40,766 nt of DNA, taken from positions 1-40,766 of the forward strand of contig NZ_RAWI01000036.1 in NCBI RefSeq assembly GCF_003612125.1, read 5' to 3'. Shown piece by piece: positions 17,413 to 25,512 of the stretch. Position numbers and translations under genes: made by a program. How positions within the stretch are numbered: the first letter of the stretch is position 1; each line of letters opens with the position of its first letter. Origin of the DNA: Corallococcus praedator. Lineage in GTDB: Bacteria; Myxococcota; Myxococcia; Myxococcales; Myxococcaceae. A model generated the notes under the pieces. It saw nothing but the letters and a program-made list of their open reading frames with translations, did no database searches and was not told the origin of the DNA.

Positions 17413-18735
17413 ATGAGGGCCTGTGTCGCCCTGGTGGCCCTGGGCGTGGCGCTGCGGCTGGCCCTGGCGGTGGGCACGGACGTCTACTTCGACGAAACCT
17501 ATTACTGGCAATGGGCGCGGCACCTCGCGTGGGGGTACTTCGACCACCCGCCGCTGGTGGCGTGGCTCATCGCTGGGCTGGGCATCCGGGGCACCGCGCT
17601 CGTGTGCGGCCTGGGCACGGGCGCGGCGGTGTGGGGGCTCGCGCGGGACGTGTACGGTTCGAAGGACGTGGCGTGGCGCGCGCTGGCCCTGTGGAGCGTG
17701 GTGCCGGTGGGCATCATCTCCGGGGTCTGGGCCACGCCCGACTCGCCGATGCTGCTGTTCTGGGCGTTGGGGTTGTGGGCGCTGTACCGCGAGAAGTGGG
17801 TGCTGGCGGGCCTGACGTGTGGACTGGCGCTGTTGTCCAAGTATCCGTCCGTGCTGCTGGGGCTCGCGTTCATGTTGGCGGCGCTGCGGGCGCGGAGGCT
17901 GCCCGCGGGGGCGTGGCTCACGGCGGGCATCGCGCTGCTGTGCTTCCTGCCGGTGGTGCTGTGGAACGCGAGCCATGAGTGGGTGGGCTTCGCGTTCCAG
18001 TTGAACCACGGCCTGGGCGGCACCGGCGGGTGGAAGACGTTCGGGGAGTTCGTGGCGGGGCAGTTGGCCATGGGCGGGCCGATGCTGTTCCCGCTGGCGG
18101 TGCTGTACGCGGTGCGCGGTCCACGCGAGCAGTTCCTACTGCGCATGGCGGCGGTGGTGCCGCTGGTGTTCTTCGGCTACGCGGCGGCGCGCACACGGGG
18201 CGAGGCCAACTGGCCGGCGGCGGCGTACCTGGCGGCGTGCATTGGCGTCGCGGGCATGAAGCTGCATTGGCAGCGGGAGACAGCCTGGAGCGGAGCGCTC
18301 ATCTCGCTCGCGGTGGCATCGCACCTGCTGTTCCCGGTGCTGCCTTTCGAGCGAGACGTGTTGCTGTCACGGACGCACGGTTGGGGTCCGCTGGAGCGGC
18401 TGTCCGCGCCCGAGCAGCTCTTCGCCGGCATGACGCCGGGACGCACCGCGGTGTACGCACCCACGTACCAGCTCGCCTCGCAGGTGGCGTACTACGCGGG
18501 AGTGGAGACGGACACGGTGGGCCCGGCCCGGCGCAAGAGCCAGTACGACGTCTGGCCTCCGCTGGAGCTGAAGCCCGGGCAGGACGTGCTCTGGTGTTCG
18601 GAGAACGGCGCCCCCCCGCCCGAGGAACTGGTGCAGCGCTTCGGTTCGGTGGAAGGCCCGGTGGAACTCACGGGCGACTTCCGGGGCCGAAGGCTGCACA
18701 CGTTCACGGTGTGGCGGCTGCGCGCGCAGGAGTGA
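17413..18735 (+). CDS. GT39-type (ArnT/PMT-like) membrane glycosyltransferase
   Basis: A 440-aa polytopic inner-membrane protein of the GT-C fold. The first periplasmic loop has the catalytic acidic pair D27-E28 (VYFDETYYWQWARHL) and the conserved FDHPPLVAW (from F43). WATPDSPMLLFWALGLW matches the next conserved loop. Around ten helices precede a soluble C-terminal domain of ~110 residues. These enzymes move a sugar from a polyprenyl-phosphate donor to a lipid or protein, and the acceptor here is unknown. ATG 17413 is chosen because the first helix begins directly after it. No neighbour indicates the pathway. Confidence 0.85.
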   Translation: MRACVALVALGVALRLALAVGTDVYFDETYYWQWARHLAWGYFDHPPLVAWLIAGLGIRGTALVCGLGTGAAVWGLARDVYGSKDVAWRALALWSVVPVGIISGVWATPDSPMLLFWALGLWALYREKWVLAGLTCGLALLSKYPSVLLGLAFMLAALRARRLPAGAWLTAGIALLCFLPVVLWNASHEWVGFAFQLNHGLGGTGGWKTFGEFVAGQLAMGGPMLFPLAVLYAVRGPREQFLLRMAAVVPLVFFGYAAARTRGEANWPAAAYLAACIGVAGMKLHWQRETAWSGALISLAVASHLLFPVLPFERDVLLSRTHGWGPLERLSAPEQLFAGMTPGRTAVYAPTYQLASQVAYYAGVETDTVGPARRKSQYDVWPPLELKPGQDVLWCSENGAPPPEELVQRFGSVEGPVELTGDFRGRRLHTFTVWRLRAQE

Positions 18736-18794
18736 CCCGAGCGCTCCACTTCGGCTGACTTTCCGTGGACTCCTCTCTATCCTTGGTTGCTGTA

Positions 18795-19415
18795 TCAAAC
18801 CCCTACTCCCAAGAGGTTGAGATGAACTCCTCCGTGAAGAAGGCTGGAAAGCTGATGCTCGCCGTCGCCGTGGGCGCGGCCGTGTCGTTTGGCTCCACCG
18901 TGGCGGCCTACTCCCGTCCGGCGGAGCCGCTGTCCTTCTGCCAGGGCAGCCAGGGCGGCACCTGCGTCAACGACTGTATCGCCGACGGGTTCAACCTCGG
19001 CCGGTGCTCCGGCGACGTCTGCGTCTGCTTCTACTGAGAACGCCGCATCCACGCCCCCGGAGAGTCCGGGGGCGTGCCCGGGGCTATTCGTCGTGCCCAC
19101 CGTGGTGACGTTGGTGTTGATGCGCACGGTGGTGGGGTTCGCGGAGACCGTCCCAGAGGGGGTCAGCACGCACGTGGACTCATTCCCCAGGCGGGGGAGA
19201 CACGGGAACTCCACCGGGTTGCACCGGTCGGAACACGTCGAGGACACCCGCGTGTAGCCCGAGGGACACAGACCACAGACAACGATCGTCTGCGCCGCGG
19301 CCGCCCCTTCACTGGACGCCAGCGCCGCGTCGCCGGGGGCCTCCGCCTCTTGGGAGTCCGGGCCCGAGCAGGCCACGGCGAACACAGCGAGAATCAACGG
19401 CAGGATGCGCTTCAT
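18795..19415 (-). CDS. Cysteine-rich lipoprotein; C-terminal part runs antisense through the defensin-like gene
   Basis: Starts at ATG 19413-19415 behind a strong GAGGAG. The first 15 residues are a lipoprotein signal (lipobox FAVAC, C16). A ~30-residue acidic/alanine linker follows, then a compact domain with six cysteines (C47, C50, C61, C65, C72, C82), e.g. CGLCPSGYTRVSSTCSDRC. The function is unknown. The natural-looking part ends around residue 115, near an 11-bp hairpin. No stop is met until 18795, so the annotated 206-aa product includes ~90 residues that are only the antisense of the defensin-like gene. Either the original stop was lost or a long tail is tolerated. The lipid anchor suggests the cell envelope. 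Confidence 0.65.
   Translation of the reverse strand: MKRILPLILAVFAVACSGPDSQEAEAPGDAALASSEGAAAAQTIVVCGLCPSGYTRVSSTCSDRCNPVEFPCLPRLGNESTCVLTPSGTVSANPTTVRINTNVTTVGTTNSPGHAPGLSGGVDAAFSVEADADVAGAPAEVEPVGDTVVDAGAALAALAEGQRLRRTGVGRHGGAKRHGRAHGDGEHQLSSLLHGGVHLNLLGVGV
18822..19037 (+). CDS. Secreted six-cysteine defensin-like (CS-alpha-beta type) peptide precursor
   Basis: A 71-aa precursor. Residues 1-29 form a Sec signal peptide (MNSSVKKAGK, hydrophobic LMLAVAVGAAVSFG, cleavage near VAA-Y). The mature ~42 residues contain only six cysteines: C40, C48, C52, C62, C67, C69. Their pattern C-x7-C-x3-C-x9-C-x4-C-x1-C matches the cysteine-stabilised alpha-beta motif (CxxxC helix, GxC and CxC strands). 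GRCSGDVCVC provides the gamma-core-like element. Predicted pairing is 1-4, 2-5, 3-6. Defensin-like peptides of this fold are known from myxobacteria (AdDLP of Anaeromyxobacter). The mature peptide is acidic (two Arg against four Asp/Glu), unlike most membrane-active defensins. AGAGG before the ATG is a fair ribosome binding site. Confidence 0.8.
   Translation: MNSSVKKAGKLMLAVAVGAAVSFGSTVAAYSRPAEPLSFCQGSQGGTCVNDCIADGFNLGRCSGDVCVCFY
19051..19075. terminator. Terminator-like hairpin after the defensin-like gene
   Basis: ACGCCCCCGGA (19051-19061), loop GAG, and TCCGGGGGCGT (19065-19075) form a perfect 11-bp stem. It begins 14 bp after the defensin-like stop and lies within the C-terminal part of the opposing lipoprotein frame. 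No U-run follows. The position fits a bidirectional terminator between two convergent genes, which would mean the lipoprotein gene once ended near here. Confidence 0.55.
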
Positions 19416-19538
19416 GGGCAGCCACTCCTCGTATGGGTTTACGCGGAGCAGCGGACCATGAATGCGCAGAGAAACCCAACGTTTTACACACTCCGAGTGA
19501 ACACAGGCTGGACACTTCCAATCCCAGTGCAGCCCAGG

Positions 19539-20822
19539 TCAGTCGTTGGCCGCGCCCGCGAGAATCCACGAACGGACGCGGACGACCAGCCCCGGGTTCT
19601 GATCGAAGTAGTCCGTGTCACCCTTGGGCATGCGGCTCCCGCACGTCGTGCCCTCCATCTTCTGGACGAGCGCGGAGCTGTCCGGGTCGCCGGGAACGAC
19701 ACGCGTGGTCGGACCGCAGACGTTGGCGGTGACATTGACCAGGTTGCTGTAGCTGCTCCCCGACAAGAGGTTGAGGCCACCACTCCCGTTGGCGCCGTGG
19801 CAGCTCGTGCACGGCACGGAGTTCCACACGCTCTGGACATCCGTGGCGTACCGGGGCACCGAGACGGGCACGGTGAGCGTCCGGACCACGGGTGGGTTCT
19901 GCCCATCCGTGACGCTCACGGAAAGGGTGAACGACGTCTGCGTGCCCACGGCGGGCGAGTACCACTGTGCGCTCGCGCCGGTGCGCCCGCCCACCCAGGT
20001 GCCCTGTGACGCCGGGGACGTCTGCGACCACGCGTAGGTCAGCGGGTCTCCCTCCGGGTCGCTCGCGGTGATGGAGAATGAGCCCGTCGCGCCAGCCACC
20101 AACGCCGCGGGCCCGGAGACGGTCGCGGTCACGGTGGGCGCCTGATTGACCTTCTGGACGACGACGTCGACCGTGCCCTGCGCACTGCCGCCCTTCCCAT
20201 CCGTGACGGTGACGCGCAGCGTGTACGTCCCGCTGGAGGTCACAGCCGGGGCCGTCCAGGTGGGGTTGCTGGACGCAGGGGCGCTGAAGGTCCCCTTGGG
20301 AGTGGCGGGCGTCACCTGCGCCCAGGCATACGTGAGCGTGTCGTTGTCCGCGTCGGAGGCACTCACCGCCAGGGCGAGGGACTGATGTTCGCCAAGCGTG
20401 GAAGGCGTGGCCGTGGGCACCGTCACCGTCGGAGGGTTGTTCCCCGCCACGGGCGGCGTGACATCCACGGCCACCGAACCCTGCGCGGAGCCACCCCGGC
20501 CGTCGCTCACCGTCACCGTCAGCGTGAAGCGCTGATTGCTGTTCACCTGCGGAGCGGTCCAGGTGGGACTGGCCAGGGAGGCGTCATCGAACGCACCCTC
20601 CGGGGAGGCAGGGCTCTGCGTCCAGGCGTAGGTGAGCATGTCACCGTCCGCGTCCGACGCCTGCAGCGTCAACGCCACCGGGCCGCCCGCGGTCGACTGC
20701 GTCGCCTGGGCTGTCGGACCGATGAGGGTCGGGGGCGTGTTGGTGGTGGGTACAGCGTCATCGCCGCACGCGAGCCCGATGAGCAGCAACGGCAACAACA
20801 TTCGTGACGATGGATGGTGCAT
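19539..20822 (-). CDS. Lipoprotein with three PKD/Ig-like repeats and a C-terminal heme c motif
   Basis: A 427-aa exported lipoprotein (lipobox GLAC, C19; GAGGGGGA before ATG 20822). Three tandem ~95-residue beta-sandwich repeats cover about 28-121, 128-222 and 227-321. Each begins with a PPT or APT motif and carries ASDADGDxLTYAW followed by TVSDGRGGSAQG or similar. These are PKD/cadherin-like modules used for adhesion or spacing. The C-terminal ~100 residues form a small cytochrome c-like domain. It has C338-T-S-C341-H342, a later VCGPTT/TTCGSRMPKG pair of cysteines and a likely axial Met. Role unknown, perhaps a surface-attached electron carrier. It is 106 bp downstream of the UbiA gene on the same strand. 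Confidence 0.88.
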   Translation of the reverse strand: MHHPSSRMLLPLLLIGLACGDDAVPTTNTPPTLIGPTAQATQSTAGGPVALTLQASDADGDMLTYAWTQSPASPEGAFDDASLASPTWTAPQVNSNQRFTLTVTVSDGRGGSAQGSVAVDVTPPVAGNNPPTVTVPTATPSTLGEHQSLALAVSASDADNDTLTYAWAQVTPATPKGTFSAPASSNPTWTAPAVTSSGTYTLRVTVTDGKGGSAQGTVDVVVQKVNQAPTVTATVSGPAALVAGATGSFSITASDPEGDPLTYAWSQTSPASQGTWVGGRTGASAQWYSPAVGTQTSFTLSVSVTDGQNPPVVRTLTVPVSVPRYATDVQSVWNSVPCTSCHGANGSGGLNLLSGSSYSNLVNVTANVCGPTTRVVPGDPDSSALVQKMEGTTCGSRMPKGDTDYFDQNPGLVVRVRSWILAGAAND

Positions 20823-20928
20823 ATGGGGTCCCCCTCGGAAAAAAATCGCAGGGAACCTAGCAGGCTGTTGAAGCAGCGAAGCCCGGTGCCGCATGGCCCG
20901 GAGGTCGCCCTCAATTGAAGACTTCCTC

Positions 20929-21834
20929 TCAGGAGTACCTGCCCGCGAAGGCATGCACGAGCATGGCGAAGAGGAACGCGAAGTAGCTGATCCCCGCCAA
21001 CCGCCCCGACCGGCCGCGAGGACTGCGGGTCTTGAAGAACAAGGCCACGTTCAGGACGCCCACCGCGACGGGAGCCAGGAAGAGCCAGGCCGCTCCATGC
21101 GACAGATGGAACATCAGGCCCGAGGCCCCGACGACCAGCGCGAAGGCGAGGAGGCTGCTGGCCACCGACCCCACCTCATCGGAGTACAGCTTCTCCCCCG
21201 GCTTCGTGGAGCCCGGCCACGCCGTCTTCCGCATCACTTCCCAGTGCAGGTAGATGAACACCAGCCCCAGCACGACGAGCAGCCCTTGCGCCTCCGGAGC
21301 CCGTCCCGCTCGCTCCGCCTGCGCCAACCAGACGTAGGCGCCCTGCCCTACGTGCAACTGGATGGCGACCGCGATGGTCAGGAACATGCTCCCCTGGTAC
21401 GTGGTGCTGTTCAGCTCCAGCCACCAGAGGAACAAGCTGTAGACCATGATGCCGAGCAGGATGAGGGCTCGCATCCAGGACACCGCCAGGTTGGAGCCGA
21501 GCAGGATGGCGGCGCACACCGCGAGCGCGACGTACAGGTCCTGGAAGCTGACGTCGCCCTTCGCCAGTCCCCGCTCCGGGTTGTGGACCCGGTCATATTC
21601 GTAGTCGCGCAGCTCATCCACGATGCGCATGAAGTAGCCCACGCCGAACACGCTCAGCGCCACGTGCAGCAGGTCCCACGACAACGCCAGCCCCTGCCCT
21701 CCTCCGAGCGTCCGCAGCATGCCGTCCAGGCTCAGGGACCAGAGCGTGACGACCACCAGATAGAACAGCGGCGGGTAGCGCTGCCAGGAATAGCGCAGCA
21801 CTGCCTGGATCCGTGACGTCGCGGTCCGGCTCAT
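20929..21834 (-). CDS. UbiA-like membrane prenyltransferase
   Basis: A 301-aa inner-membrane protein with eight to nine hydrophobic helices. The first aspartate-rich site RIVDELRDYEYDRVHNPERG (D73, D77, D81) is the Mg-prenyl diphosphate-binding motif of the UbiA superfamily. The second region WEVMRKTAWPGSTKPGEKL followed by YSDEVG resembles the E..RK...E.G..TYS loop of one UbiA branch. It lacks a textbook DxxxD there. It would transfer an isoprenoid, or act on another diphosphate, to an unknown acceptor. Its ATG overlaps the stop of the phosphotransferase gene by four bases. It is the last gene of the five-gene AfsA operon. Confidence 0.85.
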   Translation of the reverse strand: MSRTATSRIQAVLRYSWQRYPPLFYLVVVTLWSLSLDGMLRTLGGGQGLALSWDLLHVALSVFGVGYFMRIVDELRDYEYDRVHNPERGLAKGDVSFQDLYVALAVCAAILLGSNLAVSWMRALILLGIMVYSLFLWWLELNSTTYQGSMFLTIAVAIQLHVGQGAYVWLAQAERAGRAPEAQGLLVVLGLVFIYLHWEVMRKTAWPGSTKPGEKLYSDEVGSVASSLLAFALVVGASGLMFHLSHGAAWLFLAPVAVGVLNVALFFKTRSPRGRSGRLAGISYFAFLFAMLVHAFAGRYS

Positions 21835-24527
21835 GTCGACACCACCGTGACCGTGCCCGTGGAACCGTCCACGCGGATCCGCGCTCCGTCGGGGATTCGC
21901 GTCGTCGCATGGGCCACGCCCACCACCGTGGGGATGCCGAACTTCCGGCCCGCGATGGCCGTATGCGACAGCATGCTCCCACGCTCCACCACGATGCCGC
22001 CCGAGGCCAGCATCAGGAAGAGCCAGCCTGGATCCGTCTCCTTGGCGATGAGGATGTCGTCCTTGCAGAGCGACCCCACTGCTCCCGGGTCCTTCACGAT
22101 GCGCGCGAAGCCCTCGACGATGCCGGCGCTCGAACCAAGCCCCTTGAGCAGGGAAGCGTCATCGCTGGCGACCTCCACCGCCCTGGGGACACCGTCCGCC
22201 ACGCTGCCCACGGTGGTGAAGTCGCGGGGTGGCTGGCGCTCCTGGTTGTCCTGCTGCTCCCGCCGGCGCAGCCGCACGAGTTCCCCCAGGTTCCGGGTGA
22301 CGCTGCGGCCCTCGAAGTGGTCGAACACCTCCTTCATCGTGAGGTAGTGCACGTCCAGCGGTGAGTCGAACACGCCACGCTCCGCCATCCGCTGCCCCAG
22401 CGCCGCGAACACGCTCTTGCTGAAGCCGAAGAGCTGGCCGCGCCAGAACCGGCTGTCCTCACGCAGGCCAATCACCGTGCGCAGCCTCTCCAGCAACTGC
22501 TGAACCACGAGCTTCCGCAGCGGTTGTCCCTTCAGCAGTACCGCCAGCTGCGTCTCGGCCTCCGTGCGCCGCATCACATCCGAGGTCCGCAGCTCCGCCC
22601 GGGTGACGGACGTGCGCGCATAGGACTGGACGATGCGCACCAGCTCCCACGGCGTGTCCCGCAGGTTCGGGCGCTCCACGTTCAGCTCCTGGACGCCCCG
22701 GTCGCCGTACTCGCTCAGGTGCTCGCGGAAGGCCCGGGCGAACGCGGGCGCCACCTCACCGGAGGCGATCCGGCTCCACACGGCCTCTGCCTCATCATCC
22801 GCGAAGAGCTTCGCCAGCGCAGCATCCGCGCGCACGGTCTCCGCGAGCGCCACCGCGGAGAAGAGCGCGTGGCTGCCCTCATCCGGTTTGGCCCCGCACA
22901 GCAGGCCCGCGAGCAGCACGCTGGGGTCCTCACCGGTCCACTTGCGCAGGAACCGGCTCGCCAGCCCGTAGAACGAATTGATGTACCAGTGATTGATGAG
23001 GGTCAGCCCCCACCAGTTCCCCACTTCGCGCCAGACCTGACGGAAGTGGTGGATGAGGACCAGCGGATCCTCCCGGCTCAAGGACAGGGTCCGCAGCCCC
23101 GCGAGCGTCTGTTTCCACCATGCGGCGTACTTCTCGAAGTCACGCTGGAACGACACGGTGGCGGCCAGCGCTCCCGCCGCGGAGCGACCCAGCGCGAACG
23201 CGTAGCTGGCGGTGCTGGGGAAGCTCTCACGGTGGCCGGGCAGTCGGATGACCAGCGAGGCGTCCAACTGGAGCACGTCCTCCAGGTCCCGCATGGAGGT
23301 GATGGCGAGGAAGGGATTGATGCCATTGACGTGCATCAGGTTCGACAGCGAGTGGTAGACGCGCCCGTCGATGAAGCCCAGCATGTTCTGGAACGCGGGC
23401 CCGTGGTCGTGGAGCGTCCGCGCGTCCGCGCCCCACATGCGGCGCTGGAGGTCATAGAAGATGACCTCGTAGAAGTGGCTGGCGAGCGAATACGTCAGCG
23501 GCGTGGTGACGCCTGGGAAGCTCTCCGACACATTGCCGCAACCCCAGACACGAATCTTCCGGAAGTCGAAGGCGATGGGCCGCGATTGCAGGACGTGCAG
23601 CGTCCCGTCCTCCGTGAACGTGCCTTCGATGTCCTGGGGCACGCCGAACGTGCGCTCGATGTCCTTCGCCAGCGTGGCCAACCGCTGGAGCTCCGCGTCG
23701 GAGAGACAGGGTGCATCCCGCAGGGCCTCCGGCACGGGCTGCTCCAGCAACCCGCCGCCGGGCTCGGGGTTCTCACACAGCATCTCCGCCTTGTGGCCCA
23801 GCTCCCGGTCGATACGGCCCGTCTGCGGGTGGATGAAGTAGTGGTCCACGCCGACCTTCTCCTGGACGACGCCCTCTCCAATCCCGTGCCCCGCGACAAT
23901 CAGCGTCTTGCGCTCGGTCGTCTTCGGGTCGCAGGTGAAGAGCACGAACGAGCGGCGCCCCGGCACCATCCGCTGGACGCCCACCGCCACGGTGAGCCCC
24001 CGGACCTCACGTCCCTGGGACAGCCGGTAGATGAGCCCTTCGGGCGTATAGGCGGACGCCCAGCAGCGGCGGATCCGTTCGAGCAATGCGTCGCGCCGCA
24101 CGTAGAGGAACGTCGAGCTCACCCCCGCGAATGGATCGCTCTCCGAGTCCTCGCTCTCCCCCAGCGCGCGGCCCACCACGGAGGCGCGCACCGCGACCAC
24201 CGCGTTGGATCCGAAGGTCCGGTCGAACGCGTCCAGGATGGACGCCTCCCGCTCGGCGCTCAGGGGCACTTCGACGAAGAGCCGCTCAATCTCCTCCGCG
24301 ACGCGGCGGATGTCCTGCTGGGACGAACGGTCCACCGTGGAGGTGAGCTGCTCGATGGCGGAGAGGATGGGGCTCGCGACCTCCTGGAACATCGTGGTGG
24401 TGAGACAGAAGAACTCGGGAACCGGGAAGCCGTGCCGCGCCAGGTGCTGCTGGCGCGCGAACTTCTGACCGACGTGGCTCGGGTCTCCGGCCTCGGTCAT
24501 GGACACAAGTGGAAGGGGGGCGGACAT
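21831..24527 (-). CDS. Rifampicin-phosphotransferase-like ATP/His dikinase
   Basis: An 898-aa cytosolic protein. The N-terminal ~320 residues are the PPDK/PEP-synthase ATP-grasp domain, with GQKFARQQHLARHGFPVPEF, the RASVVGRALGESEDS/FAGVSSTFLYV region, AGHGIGEGVVQEK and IEGTFTEDGTLHVLQSRPI. A long middle region (330-780) begins NVSESFPGVTTPLTYSL. The last ~110 residues form the swivelling phosphohistidine domain, catalytic H855 in RGSMLSHTAIAGRKFGIP. The protein ends there: the PEP/pyruvate-binding TIM barrel of PpsA is absent. This is the order in rifampicin phosphotransferases, which move the beta-phosphate of ATP to a small molecule. The substrate here is probably a product of its operon (inference). 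GAAGGAA lies nine bases before ATG 24527. Confidence 0.88.
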   Translation of the reverse strand: MSAPLPLVSMTEAGDPSHVGQKFARQQHLARHGFPVPEFFCLTTTMFQEVASPILSAIEQLTSTVDRSSQQDIRRVAEEIERLFVEVPLSAEREASILDAFDRTFGSNAVVAVRASVVGRALGESEDSESDPFAGVSSTFLYVRRDALLERIRRCWASAYTPEGLIYRLSQGREVRGLTVAVGVQRMVPGRRSFVLFTCDPKTTERKTLIVAGHGIGEGVVQEKVGVDHYFIHPQTGRIDRELGHKAEMLCENPEPGGGLLEQPVPEALRDAPCLSDAELQRLATLAKDIERTFGVPQDIEGTFTEDGTLHVLQSRPIAFDFRKIRVWGCGNVSESFPGVTTPLTYSLASHFYEVIFYDLQRRMWGADARTLHDHGPAFQNMLGFIDGRVYHSLSNLMHVNGINPFLAITSMRDLEDVLQLDASLVIRLPGHRESFPSTASYAFALGRSAAGALAATVSFQRDFEKYAAWWKQTLAGLRTLSLSREDPLVLIHHFRQVWREVGNWWGLTLINHWYINSFYGLASRFLRKWTGEDPSVLLAGLLCGAKPDEGSHALFSAVALAETVRADAALAKLFADDEAEAVWSRIASGEVAPAFARAFREHLSEYGDRGVQELNVERPNLRDTPWELVRIVQSYARTSVTRAELRTSDVMRRTEAETQLAVLLKGQPLRKLVVQQLLERLRTVIGLREDSRFWRGQLFGFSKSVFAALGQRMAERGVFDSPLDVHYLTMKEVFDHFEGRSVTRNLGELVRLRRREQQDNQERQPPRDFTTVGSVADGVPRAVEVASDDASLLKGLGSSAGIVEGFARIVKDPGAVGSLCKDDILIAKETDPGWLFLMLASGGIVVERGSMLSHTAIAGRKFGIPTVVGVAHATTRIPDGARIRVDGSTGTVTVVST

Positions 24528-24540
24528 GGCGGGGGTTCCT

Positions 24541-25512
24541 TCAGGAACGAAAGGTGTCGAGGGCGGCTCGCAGGGCCTCCACCGGAGACCGTGCGAGGAG
24601 TGCGCGCATGCCGGGCACCGCCTTGAGCCGCGCGACGTCCAGGCACTGCGAGCGGGTGAGCAACTCCAGACGTTCGGCCAGCGCCTGGGCACGGCGACTG
24701 GGGGCATCACGCAGGGCGTTCAGGAGCAGGTCGGGGACGCGCACCTTCACGACCGGCGGGGGCAACCCGAGCCCCTGCACCAGCGTGCCCAGGAACTCCG
24801 AGCGCACCAGCGGGCGCGAATACGCCACGTTGTAGGCCCGCTGTTCGGGACGGGGCGTGTCCATCATGCGGCGTGCGAGCTTCCAGATGATGCGCGCATG
24901 GTCATCCACGTCGATGACCGAGCAGGCCACCGTGTCCGCCCCGAGCTGGCGCCTGCGCTCCAGCATCTTCACCATCGCGGGCAGGACGAACCGGTCGCCC
25001 TCTCCGATGAGGAAGCGCGTGCGCAGCAACGCCGCGCCCATGCCGGCTGCGGCCGCGTGCTTCGTGATGAGCGCCTCGGACGCCACGCGGGAGCGGGCCA
25101 GGGGCGTGACGGGGTTCAACGGATGCGCTTCCGTCACGCCCAGGTGCGGACCCGGCCCATAGACGGACATGGAGCTGCCGTGGATGACGCCCCGGCAGTC
25201 CTTGGTGAGGCGTGACAGCAGATTCTGCGTTCCCTCCACGTTGGTCCGCTCGAAGCCCGTGCCGTCGGTGTCCCTGGGCTTCGTGGCGAAGTGCAGGACC
25301 ACGTAGGGGTGCGACGGGAACAACGCCTCCGGGATGGCGTGCAGGTCTCCGCGATGGACGTGGACGCCTTCGCCCCACGCGCGCCCATCCGGAGAGCGCA
25401 CCAGCGCGTGCACGGAATGCGCGCCGCGCTGGCGCAGGATGGCCTGCCCCATGAGGCCCGTCGCACCGAGCAGCACGACGTCAAAGTCCTCCCCGCCCGT
25501 TACCAGAGCCAT
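24541..25512 (-). CDS. Extended SDR (NAD-dependent epimerase-like) with altered active site
   Basis: A 323-aa Rossmann-fold protein. The nucleotide-binding loop GATGLMG (16-22), GDLHAI, HFATKPRDT, NVEGTQNLL and HGSSMSVYG follow the extended-SDR order. RTRFLIGEGDRFVLPAM and AYNVA fit the C-terminal part. Where family members have the catalytic YxxxK, this one reads L138-A-R-S-R142 (TPLARSRVASEAL), so both catalytic residues appear replaced. It may bind the cofactor without normal SDR catalysis, or use other residues. It starts 13 bp inside the methyltransferase gene and ends 13 bp before the phosphotransferase gene. Confidence 0.85.
   Translation of the reverse strand: MALVTGGEDFDVVLLGATGLMGQAILRQRGAHSVHALVRSPDGRAWGEGVHVHRGDLHAIPEALFPSHPYVVLHFATKPRDTDGTGFERTNVEGTQNLLSRLTKDCRGVIHGSSMSVYGPGPHLGVTEAHPLNPVTPLARSRVASEALITKHAAAAGMGAALLRTRFLIGEGDRFVLPAMVKMLERRRQLGADTVACSVIDVDDHARIIWKLARRMMDTPRPEQRAYNVAYSRPLVRSEFLGTLVQGLGLPPPVVKVRVPDLLLNALRDAPSRRAQALAERLELLTRSQCLDVARLKAVPGMRALLARSPVEALRAALDTFRS

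Noticed and set aside
19173-19374. Cysteine-rich domain of the lipoprotein as a second defensin
   Set aside because: It has six cysteines but no CxC element or GxC strand, so it does not fit the CS-alpha-beta spacing.
21831-24527. Annotation as phosphoenolpyruvate synthase
   Set aside because: The C-terminal PEP/pyruvate-binding barrel is absent, and the phosphohistidine domain ends the chain.
22524-24626. 700-aa plus-strand open frame opposite the phosphotransferase gene
   Set aside because: It is composed almost only of Arg, His, Ala, Gly and Gln as antisense of a conserved enzyme. No domain is recognisable.
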